A program made the position numbers and the translations under genes. Shown here piece after piece: positions 39,801 through 51,800 of a stretch of DNA of 64,000 nucleotides (position 1 is the first letter of the stretch; the number at the start of each line of letters is the position of its first letter). The stretch comes from Chionis minor (Eukaryota; Chordata; Aves; Charadriiformes; Chionididae). Below the pieces are notes generated by a model. That model searched no databases. It was not told the DNA's origin and was given only the letters and a program-made list of their open reading frames with translations. The stretch lies in NCBI GenBank assembly GCA_013398295.1, contig VZSF01000897.1, forward strand, positions 19,074-83,073, written 5' to 3'.

Positions 39801-42800
39801 GCTCATGAGAGCTGATTTCATGTGAGTTACCCCAGAGGTGTGGGTTGTAGAAGGATTTATTTTCAAGTGCCCATCCTTCTAGAGAGATGGACTTCATCCA
39901 AGGTCTGGCTTGTCAGCGTGAAAATCCTGCACCTTTCACTGTGACCTCCTCACGTTGTGCTCTTTCATTTTCTGGCTCTCGCGCCAATTCTTGTAGGTAG
40001 TTGTTTTGATCACGGATGGGAAATCCGGCGACTCGGTCGAAGATGAAGCCCGGGTCCTGCAGGATTCAGGGGTGACAGTGTTTGCTGTAGGTATGTATGG
40101 ACACGCTAAGTTACATGGAGCATCGCCACCAAATACCATGTGTGCACCAACACACAGTCTACGCACTGGGGAAAATTCCTGATGCACAACACCCCTCTCC
40201 TCTAAAAACTGCACCGGTCCCCAGGCTCAGCCACTAGCAGCTACTGCAAGTACAGGGAAATCACACCTGTGCTGTGCTTGGGTACTTTTATTTGTTGTCA
40301 ATAGCTGATTTATTCAGTGGAAAACTGTGGTTTTGCATCTGTCAAAACTACTTGCGAATTCAGGAGGAGTTCAATAAGTAGTTCCATAAAAGTCAAAATG
40401 TTTTGATGTGACATTTTCAAAAATGAAATGTTTTTACGTCTGAAGCTTTCTCTTAATGGGGTTCAGAGATCGACTTCAGCTACGTTAAACATGTCCATCA
40501 GAATAATTCAGGGTGGTGTTTTGTTATAAAGGGCAACCAAGGCGATTTGGGCAAATGTGAGGTGCAAGTTAGGGAGAGTTGGTTGGTTGGTTGGATGTTT
40601 TTTCCCCTTTTTTTTAAATTCAACCACAGGAAAGCTCTGCAGTTTTCACACAGTCTCCCGAAGTCCCATTATCTGCTTATCCATGAGAAGGGCAGAAATG
40701 TCTCTGTATCCAGTGGGAAGGATGAGGCCAGATCCTGCCCTGCACCTTTCCGCTCTCCACCCCAAGAGAGCTTTTCACCTTGGCCCGTTAGCAGCTGAAT
40801 CCCTTCGGTCTATCTCTAACGTGCCTCTGGAGAAAATCTTGACAGCTTCATCTGCTTCACCACTGCCCATCCTGCTTGAGCCTCCTTCCTGGTTTCATCC
40901 TTCACCTTGGGCAGCGTGACTGCAAAGCTGGTGTGAAACTCAAAGGCCAGCACGTTGCTCCCACTTGCTCTTGACAGTCCTTGCCGATCCCTGGTCTGCC
41001 CCAGGGATGGGGTTTGATGTCCTCCTTTCCTCTTCTTTTCTTCTTCTAGGAATTAAGGGTGCTGACAAGAATGAACTGAACAAAATAGCTTCAGAGCCCA
41101 CTGCAGAGCATGTGCTTTACATTGAAGATTTCCATCTGCTCCACAACGTGGCCCCCAAACTCTCTCGAAGGCTCTGTTTCACCGCCTCAGAGCCACCACA
41201 ACCCATCAAACAGACTGTACAAGGTGCGTCAGGGCACTCCCTCTATCTTGCTTTCCACCAGCCCCTTCCCAGTCCCTGGATGTGCCAGCCACACCACGGA
41301 GATGGACCTCCCACATCCCCTCTGTTCATCACAAGGGAGCTTTAGGGGTTGGATCACCCTAGAGGAGCAGGCAGCTCATGGAGCACCTGTTGCTTGGGGG
41401 CAGTGGTCCTGTGTGTTCCGGTTGTGTCTGCATCCCCATGGTTTCTCTGGTGATACTGGATCCTGAAATTTTTGCTGCTGATTGAAACAAAAGGAGCAGC
41501 AATGGGTTGTGGCAGCACTTCTGCCCCTTGGGAACCTGTAGTGGTGAACTCCGGCAGCACAGCTCAGGGTCTCAAGAAGAACTTAATTCCTTGCAGAAGA
41601 TGCTAAGTGCAGCCAAAGAGATTTCCAAAGATATCTAGATCTCTCCCAAAACAGATACTGATGCCGCAGCAAATCCAGAGGTGGTGGCAATGAATTCCTG
41701 CCCCCCTCTTTGCATACAAACTCATGAGACGATGAGTATTCTTGGGGCAGAGCTGGGGGGAACTTCACCCGAGTCATTAGAGGGTGTTGTTTTCCTTTCT
41801 CTCCGGTTCTGTAGCACTTCAGGGCCACCTGTGATGTTTCATGGAGAGTTCAAGCTTTCTGGCTGAATATTCTCTGGTGGCAGTAAGGAGAAGGGCAGGA
41901 AGGAGCTGATGCCCTGAACTTAAGCAGGTGTTCACAGGCAAAATGTAGCCAGAATTAGTTTTGTTTCCCCTTTTTGTGCTGCCAAGGAGTTTGCCAAAAG
42001 AAAACCTGCTTGTGTGGCTCCGGCCTGGAAACAGATTCCAGCTGCTCCTGTGCTCCCAGTCGGAGTGTCACCTATAGCCAGGCTTTCTCTGCGCTGGATA
42101 TGTTGACTCCATCAATGAACAACCTGCACATGTCCAGCACTGATGCCATCGTGGTCCCAAACCAAAGGCCTTTCCCTTCTCTTTTTGCAGCGGAGAAGAT
42201 CACTGGCCCCCAGGATTTGTACGTCAGTGAGCACAGCCACAGCTCGCTGCGACTCACGTGGATGCCAGCTACAGGGAGGGTGACAGGGTACCGTGTCCAT
42301 CTGCATCCCTTGCTGCCTTCGGGGCAGCCCATTTCAGAGGACCAGCGACAGGTAGAGTCGCGTTGCCATTTTGCAGGACACCAGTTGCATGTCCCGGTGT
42401 TAGGGGTCAGCCCTTTGCTGATGGCACAGCCTGGTGAGGAGATGGCACCGTGTCCCTCAGCCATCCCGGTCACAGCCCAGCACATCAACATAAATTCCTG
42501 AAGCTGCTTGCCTGAAGGGAAGGTCTGTAGGCAGACCATCCGTTTTTTGGTTGTGTTTGATTACTCATGCTCATTTTGGCTTTGCTGTTGTGGTGAGATG
42601 GAGTTTCTGGGAGTGACGGGTGAGGGGAAGGTACGGTGGAAGAAGGATGTGGCACAAACTCCATTGTGATCGAGAGGAACAGGCCAATGGGAAGCACTCT
42701 TTCTACCCTTACCTCTATGATTCCATCCCTTAAATAAGCCCATCTGCCTTCCCTAGCAACATTCCCTGTTCTTCTTTCTTCCAAGACTGTTCATCTTGGT

Positions 42801-45800
42801 AAGATCTCTGTGTGTTTTGGTTTTGGATTTGCCATGTCCTTGTGTGAGTGATGCTGCCCTGTGCGCCAGCTCGCTCCGGTTCAGCTTGGTCACTGCACAA
42901 AGTCTGAGAGCAAGAATGAAGAATAGAAGATGTCTGCCTAAAAGCTTTGATTTCTAATAATAGAACAAAGCTATGAAAGCATAAATTATTAAGGTTAAGA
43001 TGATTAATTGTATTAATTATTAAGATCGTATTTAACAAGAATAATCATCCTTGTCTGTTTCAGAATCTCCTAAGAACATAGTAAAAACACAGACGTTGTC
43101 TCCACCTCTCTTGCCCTCAGGTTACATTGAAATATCTCTCTGTGAGCTTAAAACAAACTATCTTTGCCAAAGATCATTGCTTTTCCTCCATTTTTTTAAA
43201 GGGATTGGGGACTACCCTCACCCACACTCTTGTTTTCATGGAGTTTTTCCCATGAAATCCACCCTTGGTACCATCCTGTGTCAGTGCTATGTCCAGTGTG
43301 AGGACAGATACCATTTGAGGCTCGTAGTGTTCTGAGTCAGTGTGTTTTAGGAGGCTTCTGCTCATGGAAGTCACCTTGCATCAAATGTGAAGCCTCGTGC
43401 TCCTAACCTGTTGCAAACATAGAGGTCTTCTACTGTCATGGAGGTGTAATGATGTCCTTTGTCCCCCTATGTGACAGATTGTGGTAGACGGTGACAAAAG
43501 TACCGTGCTGGTGACTGATTTGAAACCCAACACCAAGTATGTCTTCAAGGTGAGGGCTGTCTACGCAGATGTCCTCGGGGAGTCAGCAGCTGTCAAGGGG
43601 AAAACAAGTAAGTGGCTCTTCTGCAGTCATCCCTGTGCATTCCTTGTCTGTGTGGGCGCAGGAAAAAACCTACCCCACAACTGCACGTGTGAGGAGTGAG
43701 GGACGGAGAGGTAGGAATGGGTAGGAAGAACAGCTGTGCAAATATCCATGCTGTGGGTTGCAAGGCCGTGACTGGGTGCAGAGTAACCCACGTGGTTAAC
43801 CCGCTTGAAAGCAGAGGGTGCAGCCTGTTGGATAGCTCACAACGTCTGATTTAAAAACCAGCAGGATTTAACGAATCCAGGCTGGGATTCCGTTGATGTA
43901 ACCCTCATGTACGTGGGATGAGAAAGCTTTTGGAGACCATGGGCTGAGAAAAACAAACGTGAGTTTTATGGAGAGATGTGTATTCTAAAGACCTTGTTTC
44001 AGAAGTGGGTGGTCCAAAAGGTTTGGGTTGGCACTATGCGTGCACTTAGGGCTTCCTTTCACTCAAGGTGAACACCAAGATGGTATGATCATGTCCCTCA
44101 TAGAGATATCTGGTCCCATGAAACGATCTAGGCTTCCTCTGGATTTCAATCTGCCATGCCAATTCCCTTTGCTGTCACAGGGCTGGCTGTAATGACAAGG
44201 TTCTTGGAAACAAAGGAGCAAATTCACTCTTGGCCAAACTGGAGTGCAAGACACTGGGTCAGATGTGATGGATGGAGTGGGTTTTGTCCCAGAATTCTCT
44301 GCACTGCTTTAAGGGGTTTCAAGGGTTCAAGGAGTGCACTAATTCTGCTTCCCTCCCTGTTTTGCATGAAGCGCCGTCTACTTTGCCCAAGGTTTTTTGA
44401 AAATAATTATTTATTTCTTCTTTGCCTGTTGTTTCTTCCCCCACCCCCTGCAATATCTTAATTTGTTTGTCTTCTCGAAGGAAGATCTGCAATAGGATGA
44501 ATAAATAAAGCTCCCCAATGAGGCTGATTCATATATACTGGCCAGGAATAAGATGGAATGTCTTTATGGGTGGAAATAAAGTAATTTGATCTCTTGTTTT
44601 CCTCAACGTGAAGCCAGAGGCAGAAGCTATAAATCTGTCTGCCACAGCTGGCTGGATCAAAATGGGCTCCTCTTGGTAAGAGTTGCATCCGTAGGCACAA
44701 GTAGTGTTTGATTCATGTGTCCTTGCTCAGTCTGCAAGAAACCACCGCAGAGTTTTCTCTGCTCAGGAGGAAATGCCTTGTGAGTAGTTATTTCACAGTT
44801 CCCAACAGCATTCAAAGAGGAAGCCCACTAGCACCCTGCCTTGGGGGCTTTCAGCTCACTTTTCAAGCAGAGAAGGGTTTGCTAGAGGGGGGGTGGTTTC
44901 TTTTGAGGATTCAGCTGAGAGAATAGGGAGGACTGATGCTGCTCACCTTTGTGTCTCTTCTTCCTTGAAGACAAAAGATTTTCCAAGGGTCTTTGCTGTG
45001 GCACTTTATTACAGCACTGTTACATAAATTTTGTACCCCAAAGCACCTGTGCCTCTGGTCACTAATTTCCGTGTGATAGAAGAAGGACTTTTTAGCTTGA
45101 AGGTGGCTTGGACACCTCCGCTGGGCAAGCTGGAGGGCTACAAGATCTACATCCCCAGAGGTGAGTTCAGATTTTATTGATTTTTCTTGGAGTTTGCTTT
45201 AAAAGGAACAGTGACCTCAGGACAGGAAAGTTGCCGTTTTGTCCAAGGAACAAAGCGCCAAAGAGCTCCTGGCATTATTCTGGAAGGACACCAGGTTAAC
45301 CTCTTCCAGACAGTTTGGTTCCTCTGGGATGGAGGAGGAGAGTCCTTTGAAGGACTTTCTTTGAAGAACAAGATAAGAATGGTCCTGTGAATGCCTTGTA
45401 CCCATTTGTACTGTCCCATCCAGACCTACCATGGATGTTTTTCATGTTCAAATACCTGCTTTGCTGTGGAGGGGGCGGGGGGGGGGGGGGGTGAGTTCAA
45501 GCCTTCAGTATGGCTCATGTTCACCTCTGTGGGATCTGGAGGGCTGGGACAGTGTGGATATGTCAAGCCTTAGCTACAGACATAACTCTGAGCAACATCA
45601 CATGGGTTGGGAGGGCTCCAACAAAGCAATTGAGCCAGCTCCTATGCATGCTCTTCACCACGTTGTGAAGACATCACGGTGGGATGTAGACAGGCAGTAG
45701 GAAAGCTTCACCATCACTCTTCTCCTTGATTTTGCAGCCAACAGGCCAGGAATGACCTATGAGCAGGTTCTGCGGGGCGATGTCTCTTCCCACGTGCTGG

Positions 45801-48800
45801 ATAACTTGCAGGAAGACAGAGAATACAGCATCAGCATCTACGCAGTGTACCCCCAGGGACCGAGCCAGCCTGTGGCTGCTGTGGGAAGAACATGTAAGAG
45901 CTTTGACGCTGTGGCTGGTCCCTTCTTGCCCTGAGCGCTGTGTTCACACCTTTTGCTGTTGATAAGCACCTCACAGTTGGTGGGTGCTGCAGTTGTTATG
46001 GTTTGAGGAACCGACAACAATTTATTGTTGTTTAGACAATTATTCTATCACTCGATGACCCCTCCCCACCTAGGAAGGGGAATCAGGAAAAAAAAAAAAG
46101 GAAACCCAGGGGTTGAAATATAAACAGATTTAATAGAAGAAGACTAGATAATTTGCAATACTAAAGAACCAATATTGATCCTGATATCAATAGAAAATAT
46201 ACCAGGATTATACTCATTCCTTTGTATCCGTAGGAAGCCGTGTGCTCCCAGCAGTGGACAGCAAATGTCGGACACTGTGAGCGCTGTGGCTTTGGGAGGA
46301 AGGGAAGGGCTCAGGCGTCCGGCACTGGGACAAGAAGTTGTCAGAATTGCAACCATTAAGGGAGAGAGAAAACTCCTCAGCAAACTCTTTAATTTCTATT
46401 GAATGTAACATTCATGGTTTGAAATAATCCTGTTGGCCAGCTTGGATCAAGTGCCTGGGTCTCACTCCTCCTCATCCCTGCACCTGGCGAGCTCAAAAAA
46501 CACTGAGACCTTGAAACCCACGCTCTATAGCTGGCTATAAAGTTAATATTTTCACAAATTCAGACATTAGAGTCTTCTAAAAGTGCATTTTTCCTGAGCA
46601 TTAGAAGAGATTTTACTGACAAGTAAAATTACTGAAAGAGAAATTAGACCCGTGTCACTTAAACCAGGACATGCAGCTACATGTGAATCAAAGGGGCAGG
46701 GTTCAACAGGTCCTTCCCAACTCCAAACTTGAGCCCTGCTCTTCCCCGATCACATGCATGAACATGGACATCCTCGAATACCATCACGCTGCGTGGGAGG
46801 AAGGGTGCGAGATCTGCTGGCGCCTTGCTTGCCCTCCTGGTTTGCACCCCCACTGCATAAAGCAAGGGAGGTAATGCATTGGAGGTGTTGGTCCTGGAAA
46901 GCAATGGCCACAGATGTGGTTGTTCTCACCACTGCTTTTATGAGATTCCTTCAGCCTGTCAGGGAGGGCAGGAGCCCTTGAAAATCCCTCTCCTGCTGGC
47001 AGGCAGGCTGGAGGAACAGGGATGCAGGGAGGGCAGCCAGCAAAGTCATAGAACCATTGAATCATAGACTGGGTTGGAAGGGACCTCTGGAGATCATCTC
47101 GTCCAGCCCACCTGCCAGAGCAGGTCCACCTACAGCAGGTTGCACAGGATAGTGTCCAGGCAGGTTGTGAATATCTCCAGAGTTGGAGACTCCACCACCT
47201 CTCTGGGCAGCCTCTGCCAGTGCTCTGCCACCCTCAAAGGAAATGGATTCCTCCTCATGTTCCGGTGGAACTTCCTATGGTCAAGTTTGTGCCCGTTCTC
47301 TCTTGTCCTATCTCTGGGCACCACTGAAAAAAGCCTGGCCCCCTCCTCCTGGCACCCTCCCTTTAAGTATTTGTAAACATTGATGAGTTCCCCCCTCAGT
47401 CTGCTCTTCTCCAGACTAAAAAGACAAAAATTCCTCAGTCTTTCCTTGTAAGAAAGATTTTCCAGCCCCCCAAACATCTCTGTAGCCCTTTGCTGTCCCC
47501 TCTCCAGCAGTTCCCTGTCCTTCTTGAACTGGGGAGCCCAGCACTGGACCCAGTCCTCCAGCTGCCCCTCCCCAGGGCAGAGCAGAGGGGAGGATGACCT
47601 CCCTCCACCTGCTGGCAACGCTCCTCCTGATGCCCCCCAGGATGCCATTGGCCTTCTTGGCCACCAGGGCACATTGGTGGCTCATGGGCATCCTGTTGGC
47701 CACCAGGACTCCCAGGTCCCTCTCTGCAGAGCTGCTTCCCAGCAGGTCACCCCCAGCCTGTCCTGGTGCGGGGGGCAATTCCTCCCCAGGGGCAGGACCC
47801 TCCACTGGCCTTTGTTGAATTTCATTAGCTTTCTCTCTGCCCAGTTCTCCACTGGCAAGTAGGTGCTCTGAAGGGTGTGTTCCCTGTCCTCCTTCCAGTG
47901 AAGCTCCTGCCTGTGAAAAGCATCTTGCTGCAGAACGAGACCACCGACACGCTCCAGGCAAGGTGGAACCCCGTGCGGGGAGCAACGGGGTACAGACTCA
48001 CCTGGACATCAGCAGGTAGACACTCAGGGACGGGGTGCATGCAACTAGCAGGGACATGGAGAGACAGGAGCTGGGAGGTGCCCAAGGCATTGGATGCACT
48101 GGCATCTTTTGTGTCCATACGTGCAACAAGAAGCTGGAGGAAAATGGTTTTTTTGAGTCTGTGGAGCTTTCTGCACACAAGGATAAATCGGCAGCTTGCA
48201 ACAGAGTCATACCATGGGTGTGGGTGGTAAACTCCACCATGGATGCAAAAATACCTGCTCTGTCTCTGTGTAGAGCAGACTAATGGCTATCCAGCCTTGT
48301 TAACGTGGGATTAGTGCCAGATTTACTGGACCTGGGTAGCTCTGGAAAGGATTGAGAGCTGGAGAGAAGCTGGTAAAGTACTCCATCCAGAGCTGGGCTC
48401 CATCCCATAGCCTCTGAACATCTGGGGTCACCCCCTTTTGGGGGTGACAGGTACCATATTACAGACTGGAAGCGCCTGTGCTTGTTGCTTTTCTCTCTGT
48501 AGTGCTAAGACCTGGCTTCATCCCCCAGCATCCCATAAGGCATCCTCATTCTCAGACACACTTTGGTGTCTGAAGACAGATTTGCGTTTGCAGCTGGAGC
48601 CTCTCCCCTGCCCTGAACCCAAACATATTTTCATTGCTGGTGTCGGGGAGCAGAAGTTAGAAATTCAGGTTTGATGGCATATTTTGGCCTTAGGAGATGG
48701 ATGTTTCTGAGGTTCAAAGACAAGATGGGATGTCAGGACACCTGGGCTCCATCAGAGGCTTTGAGTAAATAGCACACTCTTCTCTGGCTCAGTTCCCCTG

Positions 48801-51800
48801 GTTATGAAATAAGGAGACATCTCCCACCAGGGGAGGGGGGGTCAGTTGGAGAACAGCTCTGAAGGGCATCAGAAGGGAAAATTCTTTACAAGGAAGATAT
48901 AAAACTGTTTTTATTGCTCTGTAATGAATGGTTCTCCAGGGCAAAAAAAAAAAAAAATCATGGCACACCCTAAAACTCAGCTGTTTACCCAGTCCTCGCT
49001 AGATACCCCAGCTAGAAATGGAGCATGCACGTCCTCAGCCTGCCACATCTTTGGAGTGGGGACACCCCTTCTTGCGGGGACAGTGTGGGACAGCCTCCGA
49101 TGAAGCAGCAAGGACACATCACCTCCACTCCACTCTTTCCGAGCAGCTCTTTCACCTGATGCTGGTTTGCCCCAAATCCAAGGGTGGCAAAAATCCCAAT
49201 GGGCAGCTCACCCTCACCGCTGGGCCCTGAGGGGTCCTCCTCCCACGCTCCGTCCCGTCCCAGAGCCGTGCTTTGTGGGTGCGGTGGCACTAGGATCGAG
49301 ACACCTTCTGCCCATCCCAGGCACTGGAAGGGTTTGATTTTTCTTCTCTGAGACAGAGAATAGATAAACACAAACGAGCGGCTGATGTGGAGAGATGGTG
49401 CGTGGCGACGGGTGGGAGAAGGGGGATGGGGCTCAGGGTGCTTGTGGAGCAGAAGATGGAGACATGGCACCCTCCAGTGACCAAACTGCAAATGGCAGCG
49501 TTCCCCCCCAAAAATCCAACATACTGCTGCTTGCACCTCTCTGCCTCTCTGAAACGGGGTGTGATCCCCAGGGATCAGGTTTTAACTCATCTCCTGCCGT
49601 GCCGAGAGGTTTAGCCGAGCGGTTCCTAGTCCACAGCAAGGATAGAGAAATGAGAAAACATCTTTTGTGGCATCAGTTGGCTCCAGTGTCCTGCAGGGAA
49701 GGCAAGATGACTCCAGCACTGAGTCACCCAAGGGCTGGGCAGAGTGTGGACCCTCTTACGGGACTGCTCGCAGACCCATACGTGGCCATTTGTGTGTCGC
49801 TACCTGATTTATTTTTTGTCCTGCAAAGCTCTGGGTTGCCTTGAGCTACTGGTGATCACTGAGCTCTGCTCGAGTGGCTGTGGGTTCTTTCTACCTGCAT
49901 ATACACCAGCTCTTCAATCAAGATTTGTGCTTGTTGCACTTAGCCCTGTCCCTACCATCTTTGGCTTGAGGGCCTTGCCGGGATGGGTGCAAGCCAGGAG
50001 GATGAAATGCTGTTTGATCTCACACAACTGTGTAGCTCTCAAGTGGTTGTTCATGTGATTGTCCTCCCAGACAAGGAGACACAAGGAGGGTGGTTCTCCT
50101 TGGTCTGACCCAAGGGAACCCAGGCACCATCTCCCTTTGCAGAGGGCAGCATCCAAGACGTGAACCTCGGCAACACCTACAACTACTACATGATCCAGGG
50201 GCTGCAGCCTGGCACAGAGTACACCGTCACCATCAACCCCATCTTTGGGGACATCGAGGGGCCAGTGGTGAGCAGTAAAGCAACAACGGGTGAGTGCCCT
50301 CCAGGAGGGTTGGGAACCAGCCCAAGCAGATACAGAGCCAGGCTGTGCTGGCAGCACAGAGCTGGTCTCATTTGTAGTCACCTCCCTGCCTGTCACCTGG
50401 TGCAGAAAGCATTACAGTTTTGGGTGGGCCATGTAGAAGCTGTTGGGACCTTGATGCCATTGGTCAACTTTGCTGTCTTCCAGTGGCATCGAGCACCGTC
50501 CAGATGCTGAAAGTAAGTGACATATCCATCAACAGCGCTCTGGTCTCCTGGGACTCGGTTGCTGGGGCCACCGGGTACCGAGTGGCTTGGGGTCCTACAC
50601 CAGGTAAGGTCAAGCCTGCATCACCTCCATCTCCTTCTGTAGCGTGGGAGATTAGGCACTGGGAACCTCAAGGGTGGTGGGTGTCGGGACAGGTCCAGCT
50701 CATTAACTGGTCTGAGCAGCCTCTCCCACAATGTCAGGGCATGAACTGAAATCAGAAATTATTCCTGGACCTGCCCTTCAGTGCCAGCAGGGAGGGTTCC
50801 TGCAGCAACTACCTTCAGCCTGACCCCAGCCCAACACATATCCCAGTCGGGGCAAGAGTCTTACACCACCCTGCCTTGTCATCCAGCCCAGGGCCTTTGC
50901 AACTCCCTGGAGATCCTGGGGATGGGAAGAATACACGTTGGAGCGGCCCCTGGACTGCAACGCATTACTGTGGGCCCCGGATATAAGAGCTGATTTGGTT
51001 CCTTCAATTCTTCTCAGCTGGTTTGGGTCCTTTAGTCATTCAAATTCCCAAATAAATAATGGTAGGAAAACTCTCTTGCCCCAGTGTCCTACAACAGAAG
51101 TTCAGCTGGGTCGGAGATGGACTACTGGGGAAAACATGGTGTCTTTCCCAGTATGCAACGCAGCTGCTCTCCAGACTCTTCAGTCTTTATTCCCTTCTAT
51201 TGTATTTTCTTTATTCCAAAGAGTTCTTTGACAAAGACCGTCCTCACCAGCTGGCCCTCAACAGGTCAATTACAGCCTACCAGCTTCGCAACCTGGCCCA
51301 TGACACTGAATACGTGATTTCCCTCTACGTGCTCTTTGGCTCAGTGGAGGGACCAGGGATCACAACCTCAGCCAGGACATGTGAGTACAAGCAGGATGTT
51401 CAAGTAGCTACCACAGCACACACAATCCTTGCGGGGCTCGTTCAACCATGTCTACCCCTACAATGCCCTTACACCATGCTTCCAGCACCCCACTCCCATC
51501 ACCTCATGCCAGGAGCACAGTGGTGGTGGTCCTTTGGTCAGCCTGTAGCTAAGACTGTGAGTCCCAAAGGCTCTGGGTTTTTGGTCTGGGAGTCTTCAGT
51601 TGCAAACTGGAGCCAATGTGCTCCACAGTGGATCTGTTCATGTGCCATGGGCTTGGGCAGAGCTTCAGATGTGAGCTGCCCAATCTGCACACACTGAGCC
51701 TTCAGGCATCCCGAAATCCAGAGCAATGGCTAAAGTCTTCAACATTGTCAAAGAGTCCATCTGGAGAAGAGATGAGACCTGGGGAAATTCTGCTGTAAGG

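Noticed and set aside
41974..42190. Extension of exon 6 to the left (Cys/Ser-rich open frame)
   Set aside because: CTTTTTGCAG at 42190 is a clear acceptor with the right phase, and the residues before it do not resemble the VWA1-FN3 linker.
47130..47985. Long minus-strand frames of 180-189 codons as a gene antisense to the collagen
   Set aside because: They are CR1 ORF2 sequence in two frames; the last part just runs through exon 10 in antisense.
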